Of a stretch of DNA of 64,000 bases, positions 38,250-48,023 are shown one piece after another. Source of the DNA: Thiomicrorhabdus arctica DSM 13458 (lineage in GTDB: Bacteria; Pseudomonadota; Gammaproteobacteria; Thiomicrospirales; Thiomicrospiraceae). Every line of letters starts with the position of its first letter. The stretch's first letter is position 1. The notes under the pieces are model-generated. The model was given only the letters and a program-made list of their open reading frames with translations, was not told the origin of the DNA and ran no database searches. Made by a program: the position numbers and the translations under genes. Location: contig NZ_KB905899.1 of the NCBI RefSeq assembly GCF_000381085.1, positions 62,001 through 126,000 of the forward strand, written 5' to 3'.

Positions 38250-39695
38250 ATGAGCTTAAAAGACAAGGCCGTCAATGGCGTTGCTTGGAATGGTATCGGC
38301 AATATAGCAAGACAAATCTTGCTTATAACAACGCTAGTGGTCTTAGCTAGATTGCTCACACCAGAAGATTTTGGTGTCTATGCAATACTCATGATATTTG
38401 TGACATTCATGAATATATTTGCATCTATGGGGACGTCTCAAGCCGTCATTCATTTAGACAGTCCAGATAAAAGGATGCTCTCCAGCATTTTTTATTTTAA
38501 TGTAAGCGCTGGAATTTTCTTGTTTTTGGCACTCTTTTTTCTGGCCTGGCCAATCGCCTATTTTTTTGAAAATCCAGCGCTAATTAATTTACTGCAAATT
38601 GTAGGGTTGTCATTTGTAATTACGACTCTGAGCATGGTTCAAAAAGCACTTTTCGAAAAACAAATGGCTTTTAAAATTGTCATAATCATTGAAACGTTCG
38701 CACTTACGATTAGTTCAATTGCGGGAATCGTGAGTGCTCTCAATAATGCAGGAATTTACAGCTTAATCATTATGACACTTTCAAACTCATTACTATTGAC
38801 CATAGGTTTATGGTATGCCTCAAAATGGAAACCTTCATTTCTATTTGCTTGGCAAGATATAAAAACTATTTGGTCTTATTCTTTACATTTAACAGGCCAT
38901 TCGATTGTGAATCATTTCGCCAGGCAATCTGATCAAATACTTATCGGTAAATTCATAGGAGCAGGTGCATTAGGAATGTACAGCATGGCTTATAAAATCA
39001 TGCTTTATCCATTGGAAAATATTTCGAGAGTCATCGTTCGGGTATTATTTCCGGCGTTATCAGAAATAAAAGATGATAACGCCCGTTTTAAAGCGGGCTA
39101 TTTAAAAGCCATAAGTTATGTTGCGTTATTCACCTTCCCGCTCATGATTGGTTTAATGGCAGTTGCGCCTGATTTTGTACTGGTCGCTTTTGGTGACAAA
39201 TGGGAAGGAATGGCCGTTTTACTCATGATTTTAGCCCCTGTTGGCCTCATGCAATCGATCATCACCACGACAGGTTCCATTTACATGGCAAAAGGCTCTA
39301 CTGGCGTCATGTTTAAAATAGGCGCCATAAATTCTGCAGTCACTGTCGTCGCTTTTTTAATAGGGATACCTTTCGGTGTTCAAGGCGTGGCCATTGCTTA
39401 TGTGATCGCAAATATTGTGATGCTCTATCCAAACTTGCATTTAGCATGGCAACAAATTGATTTAAAGGTGACAGAGGCGGCACTAGAATTACTGCCTTTC
39501 TTTAATGCGGCACTATTTATGGGAATTGCCACCTATGCTCTTAGTGTGGTTTTTGAAAATATAGAACTCTATTTATGGCTAAAATTGTTACTCGAAGTGC
39601 TGTCAGGGGCTGCAATTTATGTTGGCATTTTAATGCTCTTTTATCGGTCATTATTGCTAAATATGATTTCAAAATTAAAAAGAAATAGAACGTAA
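38250..39695 (+). CDS. Wzx-like polysaccharide flippase
   Basis: A MOP-superfamily transporter expected to flip the lipid-linked repeat unit to the periplasm. The 481-residue protein has about 12-14 membrane segments and begins with the family-typical MSLKDKAVNGVAWNGIGNIARQ, then ARLLTPEDFGVYAI and the interior motif GKFIGAGALGMYSMAYK. It shares one base with the next gene (TAATG). Together with the Wzy-like protein at 41.9 kb and EpsF/EpsE, it indicates a Wzx/Wzy-dependent route. Confidence 0.88.
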   Translation: MSLKDKAVNGVAWNGIGNIARQILLITTLVVLARLLTPEDFGVYAILMIFVTFMNIFASMGTSQAVIHLDSPDKRMLSSIFYFNVSAGIFLFLALFFLAWPIAYFFENPALINLLQIVGLSFVITTLSMVQKALFEKQMAFKIVIIIETFALTISSIAGIVSALNNAGIYSLIIMTLSNSLLLTIGLWYASKWKPSFLFAWQDIKTIWSYSLHLTGHSIVNHFARQSDQILIGKFIGAGALGMYSMAYKIMLYPLENISRVIVRVLFPALSEIKDDNARFKAGYLKAISYVALFTFPLMIGLMAVAPDFVLVAFGDKWEGMAVLLMILAPVGLMQSIITTTGSIYMAKGSTGVMFKIGAINSAVTVVAFLIGIPFGVQGVAIAYVIANIVMLYPNLHLAWQQIDLKVTEAALELLPFFNAALFMGIATYALSVVFENIELYLWLKLLLEVLSGAAIYVGILMLFYRSLLLNMISKLKRNRT

Positions 39696-40699
39696 TGGCA
39701 CATATAACGCTTAAATATTTCCCCCAACCCAGTAAAGATAATCAGTACATTCAAAATACGATTACGGCACTTGAGAATGCGTTTGAAACAAAGGTTGATA
39801 TTGTTCCAAGCTTAAAAACCGCGATACAAAACCCTAAAATGTTATTCCAAAACCCCAAAAGTGATGTGTTCATCATTAATTGGCTAGAAAACAGTTTAAG
39901 AGGCACTAATAATCGGTTTTCTACGTTAGGCGCATTTAAATATCTCATTTACCTGTTTTATTTTCGCTTAACGGCCAAGAAAATTATTTATGTAAGACAT
40001 AATATTTACCCCCATAACATGAAAGGTTGGCATGCAAAAGCCGCTTCTATTGTGTCAAATATGGGTGAAAAGCTCTGTCATCAAAAAGTGTCACACTCAG
40101 GTCACTTAATCAAAGATGGCTATGCTTATGTGCCTCACCCGCTGTACACCTTAACGTTAAGCAGAGAAATTCAATCTACTTTAAATAATTACTACATCAT
40201 GTTCGGACGGATTGAACGTTATAAAAAAATTGAAACCGTTATCAAACATTGGGTGCTTGAAGAGACTCTTTTGATTGCAGGCTCTGTTGGTGATCAGGCT
40301 TACCTAGATGAACTTATTACGCTTGCTACAGGGAAAAATGTCCAATTTGATGCCCGGTTTATTCCGGACGATGAGGCCGCGTTAATCGTTAAAAAATCGA
40401 ATGGAGTGATTCTTGCACATGCTGACGAAGACATGATTGTAAGTGGTAGTTTTTTCTTTGCAATCACTTTAGGGGTCCCTGTATTTGCTGTAGTAAAGCC
40501 ATTTTTTTCTTGGCTGATAAACGAAGAAAATTTTACTGACCTTTACTTGTTTGAAACATCTGAACAAATTGTGACAACTCTTGAAAAAAAGCACTCTTTT
40601 GATAACCAAGTTATACAGGTTCAAGCGGAGATGTTCTTTGGGAGTGTAACAACGGCCCAAACCTGGAGAAAAGTGATCAATGATTTATCTAAATACTAA
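39695..40699 (+). CDS. putative glycosyltransferase
   Basis: A 334-residue soluble protein, likely adding one sugar of the repeat unit. It has a GT-B-like layout: an N-terminal half with KIIYVRHNIYPHN and a C-terminal half with YYIMFGRIERYKKIETVIK, then IAGSVGD and an acidic donor-site region (AHADEDMIVSG). It resembles glycosyltransferases annotated in other polysaccharide clusters, but I cannot name the family or sugar. It overlaps the flippase stop by one base. Confidence 0.65.
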   Translation: MAHITLKYFPQPSKDNQYIQNTITALENAFETKVDIVPSLKTAIQNPKMLFQNPKSDVFIINWLENSLRGTNNRFSTLGAFKYLIYLFYFRLTAKKIIYVRHNIYPHNMKGWHAKAASIVSNMGEKLCHQKVSHSGHLIKDGYAYVPHPLYTLTLSREIQSTLNNYYIMFGRIERYKKIETVIKHWVLEETLLIAGSVGDQAYLDELITLATGKNVQFDARFIPDDEAALIVKKSNGVILAHADEDMIVSGSFFFAITLGVPVFAVVKPFFSWLINEENFTDLYLFETSEQIVTTLEKKHSFDNQVIQVQAEMFFGSVTTAQTWRKVINDLSKY

Positions 40700-40714
40700 A
40701 GCTGAGGATACCCT

Positions 40715-41824
40715 GTGAAAATTGTATTTTTATCACACGCAAGCCTAGGAATGGGTTTTGTTGTAGGCAGCCATCAGTTGGCTAAAGCCTTAATAACAGG
40801 TGGGCATAATGTCTTTCACATTAGCTCTCCTGTCTCTGTGTTACATGTCTTTTTAGGCAAGCAAAGAAGGCAAAAATTTTTCTATGCATTAAAAAATAGA
40901 ACAGTGAAGCATTCTGTGTTCGGATTTGCTGATTATATTCCCATCTGCTTAGCCCCTATGGGGTATGCAAAATGGCTTGATGTTATGAACAATTGGTTGA
41001 TCGATGCTCAGATCAAGCGACATATCGGCCAAGAAAGCACTGATATGGTGTTGATCGATCAGCCACAACTCTTTAACGCTCTCGATCTGTTTACCAATGC
41101 GACCAAAATTTATCGACCAACCGATCTATACAGTGAGATGGGAGGCCGCAAGTTTGCTTCTCCTGAAGTAAAAGCGATTGAAAGGTGTCAAGGTATCGTG
41201 GCAACCAGTAGTCAGGTTTTTAAGCATATTAAAACGATCACAAACAAGCCAGGTGTTATTGTCACCAATGGTGTGGATTATGATCTTTTTTCAGAGCCCA
41301 AAGAACAAACTAGATTCAATAAATGTATTTATGTTGGCGCGATCGATTTCCGTTTTGATCTCGAAACGGCTCTTATCCTAGCGAATAAAAATCCTGAAAT
41401 AGTGTTCGATTATTATGGGCCCGTCGCAATAGAGCTTAATACTGAGATGCCAGAAAATTTGATTTTTCACGGATCAATTGATTATGCTCAAATTCCAACG
41501 TTGCTGACTCAGTACAAATATTCAGTTATCCCTATGAATGACCACAAATCAAACGATGGGCGCTCACCCATGAAACTCTATGAATTTTTAGCAGCAGGTA
41601 TTCCTGTCTTATCAAGAAAGACTATCAGCATTAATAGTGAAGTAAAGCCGGGTGTTTTATTGTATGAAAACAAACACGATGTTCAAACAAAATTCATTGA
41701 GCTAAAAGCATTGAGTCAACAATACGATGTTGATGAGTTCAAGTTGATTGCCAGTAAACAATCCTGGAAGGAAAAAGCACAAGTTATTTTGGATTTTAGA
41801 CAGGGACTACGACATGAATTTTAG
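40715..41824 (+). CDS. GT-B glycosyltransferase (possible glucuronosyltransferase)
   Basis: A 369-residue protein from a GTG at 40715 with GAGGA upstream. The N-terminus MKIVFLSHASLGMGFVVGSHQLAKAL and the C-terminal motif NDGRSPMKLYEFLAAGIPVLS are typical of GT-B enzymes of the GT4 kind. The central IYRPTDLYSEMG and YYGPV segments recall GumK-type glucuronosyltransferases, which would fit the ugd gene nearby, but that is a guess. It is followed by the Wzy-like gene. Confidence 0.72.
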   Translation: MKIVFLSHASLGMGFVVGSHQLAKALITGGHNVFHISSPVSVLHVFLGKQRRQKFFYALKNRTVKHSVFGFADYIPICLAPMGYAKWLDVMNNWLIDAQIKRHIGQESTDMVLIDQPQLFNALDLFTNATKIYRPTDLYSEMGGRKFASPEVKAIERCQGIVATSSQVFKHIKTITNKPGVIVTNGVDYDLFSEPKEQTRFNKCIYVGAIDFRFDLETALILANKNPEIVFDYYGPVAIELNTEMPENLIFHGSIDYAQIPTLLTQYKYSVIPMNDHKSNDGRSPMKLYEFLAAGIPVLSRKTISINSEVKPGVLLYENKHDVQTKFIELKALSQQYDVDEFKLIASKQSWKEKAQVILDFRQGLRHEF

Positions 41825-41881
41825 AATGCATTTTCAACCTTTATTCTGGAGATTACATTCTATAAAGGTGAATCAACTATT

Positions 41882-43144
41882 ATGCTAACGACAACAAATG
41901 ACAAGGATAGCTTTGTCCAAAAAAGTATTTTTTGGATTGTACTTTTAGCCGTTGGTTACAACGCACTACTGGCGGTGGTCAATGGAAATGTATTTTCGGT
42001 TAACTTCAAAATGGCCGCGGGTTTTGAATTTTTAATACTGCTTTCTGCCATTGGCATTATTGTTAAAACCGAATTTTCCAATTTGGACATTAAAGAAATT
42101 TCTTTGATTGTATTTGTCGTCATCATTGCTCTTTTAATAAGCATTGTTAACCAGTATTTATTTATTGATTCAATTCGAAATTTTTTGATTATTGCACTTT
42201 TTGTCATGCTAGGAAGACGGATTTCAGCCGAAAATTTGCATAAGCTTTTTTTTGTTGTCTCCTTTATCGTTTTTAGTTTTTTATTGATTGAGGTCTTTGC
42301 ATTAGATCTCTATGTACACATTTTTAACCCTGCTAGTTACTACGCAAATACTCGAGGTGTCATTGCTTCAGAGTTCAATGATACTGGCTTATTTAATACC
42401 GCGAATGCGCAACAAATGTCAGACAGGTTTGGCTATGGTCTTTTTAACGGCCCGCGAACGTCTTCAATTTTTCTTGAGCAGGTGTCAATCTCAAATTTTA
42501 TGATTATTCTGGTTATCTATGGGTCGGTTTTTTGGGATGCTTTAAGCAATAAGAAAAGAGTATTTTTTATGGCTTTAGTGTTGATGATACTTATCACCGC
42601 TAGGTCGCGATCCGCACTCGCCTTAACGATTTTTGCGCTTGCTAGCTATCATGTGCTGCCCTTAATTACTAGAAAGTTCAGCATTATGATACTGCCTGCC
42701 GTTTTGAGTATTATTTTTATAGTTTATTTTTTTATGCCGCAGGAGAACATCTATTCGTTGGAAGACTCCTTTAGGGGCCGGATTTTTCATACAGGTTTAA
42801 TATTAGCTAGTTTCAATATACCCGATTATTTTTCAATAAATATTCATAAAATATCAAATTACGCAGATAGTGGTATACCATACGTCATAATGTCATATAC
42901 TTTGATTGGTGCGTTAGTGTTATGGATTTATATTGCCACAATCGTTGAGTTTGAATCTCCAGCACATCGACGATTTATTGTTTTGGCGAATCTATATTTT
43001 TGGATGTTACTTATGGTTGGTGCTGCAGTATTTACGATTAAAACAGCCGCATTACTATGGATATTAGCAGGGTTTTTAAGTGTTCACTCAAATAATGATA
43101 AAACGCGTAAAGGGGTGAAAAATGAAAATACTTCACGTTGTTAG
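41882..43144 (+). CDS. Wzy-like polysaccharide polymerase / O-antigen ligase family protein
   Basis: A 420-residue polytopic protein with about ten to twelve membrane segments and one large loop around residues 145-205 (YYANTRGVIASEFN... RFGYGLFNGPRTSSIFLEQ), a layout shared by Wzy polymerases and WaaL ligases. ARSRSALALTIFAL resembles the conserved RS-x-x-A segment of the family. It probably joins repeat units in the periplasm. It overlaps the next glycosyltransferase by 23 bp, so the two are likely translated together. Confidence 0.75.
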   Translation: MLTTTNDKDSFVQKSIFWIVLLAVGYNALLAVVNGNVFSVNFKMAAGFEFLILLSAIGIIVKTEFSNLDIKEISLIVFVVIIALLISIVNQYLFIDSIRNFLIIALFVMLGRRISAENLHKLFFVVSFIVFSFLLIEVFALDLYVHIFNPASYYANTRGVIASEFNDTGLFNTANAQQMSDRFGYGLFNGPRTSSIFLEQVSISNFMIILVIYGSVFWDALSNKKRVFFMALVLMILITARSRSALALTIFALASYHVLPLITRKFSIMILPAVLSIIFIVYFFMPQENIYSLEDSFRGRIFHTGLILASFNIPDYFSINIHKISNYADSGIPYVIMSYTLIGALVLWIYIATIVEFESPAHRRFIVLANLYFWMLLMVGAAVFTIKTAALLWILAGFLSVHSNNDKTRKGVKNENTSRC

Positions 43145-44213
43145 GCAATTTTTACCCAGTATAGGCGGTTTAGAAGATTATGTTTACAGCCTCGCACTAG
43201 AACAAATTAAAGCAGGAAGTACCGTCAGTGTGCTCACGGCGAACACAAATTTTCAAACGGATGAGTTACTTAACTCTTCGGAACAACAAGATGGTATTGA
43301 TGTGATAAGAGTGCCTTGGTCATTCTCCAAGCGTTACCCTGTTATTTGGATTAAACCAGACCTGCTTAATCAATATGATTTAGTCCATATTCATGCGGTT
43401 GATTTTTTTATTGATTATGTCTCGCTATTGAAAAAAATAGGCTTAGTCAAAACCAAAGTATGCTTAACCACACATGGTGGGTTCTTTCATACTCCAAATC
43501 AACAGGGGTTAAAAAAGTTCTATTTTAAAACCATCACACGTTTTACGTTAATGGGCATAAACCGTGTGTTTACGATCAGCTCGAATGACCAAAACTTATT
43601 TAGCCAGATTAAACAGAATTGCCAGCTGGTTTCCAATGGAGTGCGTTTGCAAAAGTTTGGTAAAAGGCTAGAGAAAACAAACGATACGTTTGATCTGATT
43701 TGCTTGGGCCGTTTTAGCAGTAATAAAAAAGTGGATTGGTTAATTGAGGCCTATGCAGGTTTAGTTGCACCGAAAGGCAAGCTTAAAATAATTGGTGGCC
43801 GTGCAACGGGTGATACCGCCGCTTTACAAAATTTAATTATACGCTTAAAAGCTGAAGATAAAGTTGAACTACTGCTTGATCTGCCAGATCTCAAAATTGT
43901 AGAGCATATCTCAACAGCAAAATTTGTGGTGAGTGCATCGGACTATGAAGGTTTTGGCTTAAGTGTGATTGAGTTGATGTCATACGGTCTCGTTCCTTTT
44001 CTATCAAACAAGCCGGAGTCCTTTGTAGATTTTATAGAACAATCCCAAACAGGCCTACTCTTTGATTACGATATGAGTGCTTTTGAGGGGAAATATAACA
44101 AACTATTGCACCACTGGAATGAATCTGAAGCTGAAAAATCTCAAGTTTTTTCGCAGCAGTTTTCATGGTCTAAAGTCGCACAACAGATTAATACGGGTTA
44201 TGAGAATGCCTAA
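43122..44213 (+). CDS. GT4 family glycosyltransferase
   Basis: A 363-residue GT-B enzyme: N-terminal MKILHVVRQFLPSIGGLEDYVYSLA, a central HGGFFHT acceptor-side motif, and C-terminal LICLGRFSSNKKVDWLIEA followed by SDYEGFGLSVIELMSYGLVP, the E-x7-E donor motif of GT4. It probably adds a hexose, possibly mannose, given ManC in the locus. It overlaps genes on both sides (23 bp upstream, 8 bp downstream). Confidence 0.88.
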   Translation: MKILHVVRQFLPSIGGLEDYVYSLALEQIKAGSTVSVLTANTNFQTDELLNSSEQQDGIDVIRVPWSFSKRYPVIWIKPDLLNQYDLVHIHAVDFFIDYVSLLKKIGLVKTKVCLTTHGGFFHTPNQQGLKKFYFKTITRFTLMGINRVFTISSNDQNLFSQIKQNCQLVSNGVRLQKFGKRLEKTNDTFDLICLGRFSSNKKVDWLIEAYAGLVAPKGKLKIIGGRATGDTAALQNLIIRLKAEDKVELLLDLPDLKIVEHISTAKFVVSASDYEGFGLSVIELMSYGLVPFLSNKPESFVDFIEQSQTGLLFDYDMSAFEGKYNKLLHHWNESEAEKSQVFSQQFSWSKVAQQINTGYENA

Positions 44214-44961
44214 TTTTAATATCGATCACAACACTAAAACGCTCTTGAAGAAAATCAAGATTAGCGATGATGCAAATGCATTAATAGAGCACATTATTGC
44301 CAATTCTAAAGTTCGCGATTTCATGACAACGGTGGGGTTTATGAATCAGCACGGCTTTAATTTGATTGCAAAAAACAAAGCATTATTGCGACCCTTTGAT
44401 GATTTAGATTACATTTTACGTGATGGAATCGGCATGAAGTTAGCGTTTAAGTTTTTTAATATGCCTGCCGGAGCCAACTTAAATGGTACGGATTTTATTC
44501 CGCAATTAATTAAGGTAGTTGTCAATTCGAATAGGAACCAGAATACAGCCTTTTTTGTATTGGGAACACAGTCACCCTGGCTGGAAGAAGGTGCGGCCCA
44601 ATTATTGAAGGCTCAAGTATTTCAAACGATGGATGGCTTTAGAGAGTTGCCAGAATACATTCATTTTTTAAACCAAAATATGAAGCCTGAGGCGTTTAAT
44701 GTCATTGTGTTGGCGATGGGAATGCCCAAACAAGAAGAGCTTGCTGCGTTAATAAAACACAACATAAAACAACCAGGCCTGGTCGTTTGTGGTGGCGCGA
44801 TCATCGACTTTGAAGCCGGTCGCTTTTCTAGAGCTCCACCACTCTTTAGAACACTCTCTATAGAATGGCTTTATCGGTTACTAAAAGAGCCACGTAGATT
44901 ATTTAAACGGTATGTCATTGGCATTCCTATTTTTTTTATAAATTTAATACAGTACAGATAG
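44206..44961 (+). CDS. WecG/TagA/CpsF family glycosyltransferase (GT26)
   Basis: A 251-residue GT26 enzyme, a family transferring sugars such as ManNAcA, ManNAc or glucose to lipid-linked acceptors. The motifs are LRDGIGMKLAFKFF, NLNGTDFIPQLI, FFVLGTQ, VLAMGMPKQEEL, VVCGGAIIDFEAG and the C-terminal RAPPLFRTLSIEWLYRLLKEPRRLFKRY. An open frame extends upstream to 44077, but the ATG at 44206 has GGG at proper spacing and starts the family sequence. An exact ACCAGGCCTGGT lies in the gene, read as QPGLVV. Confidence 0.88.
   Translation: MPNFNIDHNTKTLLKKIKISDDANALIEHIIANSKVRDFMTTVGFMNQHGFNLIAKNKALLRPFDDLDYILRDGIGMKLAFKFFNMPAGANLNGTDFIPQLIKVVVNSNRNQNTAFFVLGTQSPWLEEGAAQLLKAQVFQTMDGFRELPEYIHFLNQNMKPEAFNVIVLAMGMPKQEELAALIKHNIKQPGLVVCGGAIIDFEAGRFSRAPPLFRTLSIEWLYRLLKEPRRLFKRYVIGIPIFFINLIQYR
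44772..44783 (+). repeat. iterated palindrome, exact copy in the GT26 gene
   Basis: ACCAGGCCTGGT with AAAACA before and CGTTT after, close to the fullest flanking consensus. In frame Pro-Gly-Leu-Val. Confidence 0.8.
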
Positions 44962-44987
44962 ATTAAAGGTTTGGAGAATATATAAAG

Positions 44988-45746
44988 ATGCACGTGTATG
45001 TGATTAATTTAGAAAGAAATCCCGAGAGGTTAGCGTTTATAAGCCATCGTTTGCAGTCATTAGGAATTGATTTTGAACGAATCAATGCTGTTGATGGATA
45101 TAGCTTTTCAGAAGAATATCTTGATGAGTTTCGGCAAAATAGCTTACGTCCGACGGGTTGGATAGAGGGGCAGATTGGTTGTTTTTTGTCACATAGAAAA
45201 GCATGGCAACAAATCATGGATGGAGATGAAGAGTATGGCGTTATCTTTGAAGATGATTTACACATTGCGGACTCCTTAGGAAAGGTTATTTCTGACATGA
45301 CTTGGATACCTGCAGAGGCTGATGTTGTGCGTTTGGAAAATACGACGAACTGGGTGAAGTTAAAAAAAGTTGGTGAAGTTGATCAGCGTGATGTATGTGT
45401 CGTTGAAAATGATTCATGGTGCGCAGGTGCATACATTTTATCGAAAAAAACGGCCGCCTTTTTAGTCAATCAAGAGCCAAAACTATGGCTTCCAGCGGAT
45501 ACCTATCTCTTCGCAAAAAGTCTGTCAGAAGTCGCAAATGCATTGAATATTTTTCAAATTAATCCGGTTTTGACCTGTCAAGACAAGTATTCGGAAGGGG
45601 TGATTGATTCTAATGAACTCATGAATTTTGATAGTGAGATTGAAGTGGATCAATTAAACGCACCTCCAAAACCGACTTTAATAGAGTCAATAAAACAAAC
45701 GATAGCACCTTCTTTGGGCTATTCACGAACGGTCTTTAAGAATTGA
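44988..45746 (+). CDS. glycosyltransferase family 25 protein
   Basis: A 252-residue protein of the GT25 (LPS beta-galactosyltransferase-like) family: MHVYVINLERNPERLAFIS, RINAVDG, GQIGCFLSHRKAWQ, VIFEDDLHIA (the acidic motif) and CAGAYILSKKTA. It probably adds a side-chain sugar to the polysaccharide or LPS. A GGAG site precedes the ATG. A 233-bp gap follows in which I see no gene. Confidence 0.87.
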   Translation: MHVYVINLERNPERLAFISHRLQSLGIDFERINAVDGYSFSEEYLDEFRQNSLRPTGWIEGQIGCFLSHRKAWQQIMDGDEEYGVIFEDDLHIADSLGKVISDMTWIPAEADVVRLENTTNWVKLKKVGEVDQRDVCVVENDSWCAGAYILSKKTAAFLVNQEPKLWLPADTYLFAKSLSEVANALNIFQINPVLTCQDKYSEGVIDSNELMNFDSEIEVDQLNAPPKPTLIESIKQTIAPSLGYSRTVFKN

Positions 45747-45979
45747 TTGGAGGGCTAAACTGTTTTAACAGTATTGAAAAAAGATGAGATAGTTTCGTTA
45801 TTTTGTATTGAGCCATGCCTACGACTCCTAGGCTTCATTATTGAGTATGCACGAGTGTTTAGTTTTTTGAATTTGGATGATAGAGCAGATAGCCATGCAT
45901 AGTTAAAGGTTTAATAAAAAAAGTTACTCAATAGGTTTGCTGTGTGGCAACCATATTACTACCCCCTTTTGGAAACAAC

Positions 45980-47002
45980 ATGAAACGCGAAATATTAACG
46001 ATTCAATATTTAAGAGCCATCGCTGTTTTATTGGTGGTTTATGTCCACTCTTTAGAACAGTTCCCATGGTTAAAAGAGATTTTAAATAGTCATGTAGGGC
46101 ACGCTGGTGTCGATCTGTTTTTTGTGATCAGTGGTTTTATCATGGTGTATTCAACGCATACTAAAAACATCAATGGACTTCAGTTTTTTTGGCACAGAAT
46201 TCTTCGCGTTGTTCCGCTTTACTGGTTCTTTACGATAAGTTTGGTTATCCTTGCATTTTTGATTCCAGACGTTCTTGAAAGCGTCGAGTTAAAAACGTCA
46301 CATGTGCTGAGTAGCTTGTTTTTTATCCCCGATTTATCTCCCGTATTCCCAAATAGATACTGGCCGGTTTTAATACCGGGTTGGACCCTCAATTACGAGA
46401 TGGCATTTTATGCTCTATTTGCGATATCCCTTTTTTTTAAAGATCAATATAGGCTGCTTTTTTTAACGGTCATCATGTTTGGTGTCGTCGCACTTGGTTT
46501 TCAATTCAATTCAAAATCGGTGTTTAGTTTTTATAGCGATATGATTATCCTAGAATTCTTGGTCGGTGTAATATTCGGGTATTTATTTGTAAACGGTAAG
46601 CTGCCAAAGAATACATTTTTGGGTGTTATAGTTGCCGTTATCGGCCTATTGTACTTTGCAAGCATCGACAATTTTACCTCGACCAACCGATTTTTTGATG
46701 CGGGTATTTCAGCTTCTTTCGTTGTATTAGGGGCCCTGCTCATTGACCACTCAAAGAGAGCGGAAATCAGCTGGTTACACTTATTAGGTAATGCCTCCTA
46801 TTCAATTTATTTGAGTCATGTTTTTGCACTGGGGTTGTTCCGATTTATAAGAGAGTCTATGGGCTTTGTCTATTCTGAAAACATCTTTAATGGCGTATTG
46901 CTTGTCATGGTGGCGATTATCTTTAGCGCATTAGTAGGTGTAGCTGTTTATCGGCTAATAGAGTTACCCATCAATCAAAAACTCAGAAAAAAATCCCACT
47001 AA
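45980..47002 (+). CDS. acyltransferase 3 family protein
   Basis: A 340-residue polytopic membrane acyltransferase lacking the SGNH domain of the other copy. Motifs: IQYLRAIAVLLVVYVHSLEQF, GHAGVDLFFVISGFIMVYST (with the essential His in the first), and NASYSIYLSHVFALGL near the C-terminus. I chose the ATG at 45980, which has GGAAAC upstream, over a GTG at 45944. It probably adds a second acyl decoration to the polysaccharide. Confidence 0.87.
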   Translation: MKREILTIQYLRAIAVLLVVYVHSLEQFPWLKEILNSHVGHAGVDLFFVISGFIMVYSTHTKNINGLQFFWHRILRVVPLYWFFTISLVILAFLIPDVLESVELKTSHVLSSLFFIPDLSPVFPNRYWPVLIPGWTLNYEMAFYALFAISLFFKDQYRLLFLTVIMFGVVALGFQFNSKSVFSFYSDMIILEFLVGVIFGYLFVNGKLPKNTFLGVIVAVIGLLYFASIDNFTSTNRFFDAGISASFVVLGALLIDHSKRAEISWLHLLGNASYSIYLSHVFALGLFRFIRESMGFVYSENIFNGVLLVMVAIIFSALVGVAVYRLIELPINQKLRKKSH

Positions 47003-47015
47003 TTCTGGAGAAAGT

Positions 47016-48023
47016 ATGATGTTCATCAAAACGATAGGCATTTTTTTAATCACCTTGGCAAATCTTACGAATGTATATGCAAGCTCAGAGATCGCATCGT
47101 GTTCAAAACCCATCGCAGGCATTAACCTTGCCGGCGCTGGTTTTTCATCCGGTAAAATTCCGGGTAGAGTCGGTTACGATTACAAATTCCCTAACTCTGT
47201 GCAATTACTTTATTACAAATCTAAGGGCTTCAAGGCTGTTCGTCTTTCTATATTATGGGAGCGACTGCAACCTAATCTCTATTCTGAACTAGACCCTGAT
47301 TATTTAAATGAGATTAAAATTTTTCTAAAAAAAGCAGAAGGGAGTGATTTATTGGTTTTACTCGATCTTCACAACTATGGTCGCTATAAAACAAAGCTCA
47401 TCGGTTCTAAAGATGTGCCAGAAGATGCCTTCTATGATATCTGGAACAGAGTCGCTCAAGCCCTCCACAGTTATCCTTCGCTTTATGCTTATGGTCTCAT
47501 GAATGAACCTCATGATACTAAGGGGTATTGGCATAAGGTCGCTCAATCGGGAGTGGATGCTATTAGAGCCGTAGATAAAAAGAAAGTGATTTATGTGCCT
47601 GGTGAGTTTTGGTCGAGTTCATGGAAATGGCCTAAGGCGAACCCCAAACCCTTTGTGTCGGATCCACAAAATAAGTTAGTGTATGAAGCTCATATCTATT
47701 TTGATAGACACTCTACGGGGGCTTATAAAAATCCAAATGAAGTCCTTAAACAAGGTGATGTGGCCAAAAGAGTGATGCCCTTTATTACCTGGTTAGAAAA
47801 ATACCATTTAAAAGGAGCCATTGGTGAGTGGGGTGTTCCTACCTCTTCGAAAGCTTGGTTTCCTGTGGTCGGTGAATTTATGACTTTAGCAAATGAGCAC
47901 TGTTTGGATTGGTATATCTGGGCAGGAGGTCAATGGCCTCAACACTACTTTATGTCTTTAGAGCCAGTTAACTGGAAAGATAAACCTTTGACAACCTTTT
48001 TGTCTAAAAAGCTCAAAAATTAA
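47016..48023 (+). CDS. secreted glycoside hydrolase family 5 (endoglucanase-like)
   Basis: A 335-residue exported glycanase. The signal peptide ends at VYASS. The GH5 TIM barrel has GFKAVRLSILWERLQP, LLDLHNYGRY, the acid/base in GLMNEPHD (Glu164), HIYFD and the nucleophile in AIGEWGVP (Glu271). A GGAG site precedes the start. Its place inside the locus suggests it trims or releases the polysaccharide, a common arrangement in Wzx/Wzy clusters; digestion of external glucans is the alternative. Confidence 0.9.
   Translation: MMFIKTIGIFLITLANLTNVYASSEIASCSKPIAGINLAGAGFSSGKIPGRVGYDYKFPNSVQLLYYKSKGFKAVRLSILWERLQPNLYSELDPDYLNEIKIFLKKAEGSDLLVLLDLHNYGRYKTKLIGSKDVPEDAFYDIWNRVAQALHSYPSLYAYGLMNEPHDTKGYWHKVAQSGVDAIRAVDKKKVIYVPGEFWSSSWKWPKANPKPFVSDPQNKLVYEAHIYFDRHSTGAYKNPNEVLKQGDVAKRVMPFITWLEKYHLKGAIGEWGVPTSSKAWFPVVGEFMTLANEHCLDWYIWAGGQWPQHYFMSLEPVNWKDKPLTTFLSKKLKN

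Noticed and set aside
38541-38552. CTGGCCTGGCC in the flippase gene as another copy
   Set aside because: Only GGCCTGG is shared; the left half does not match.
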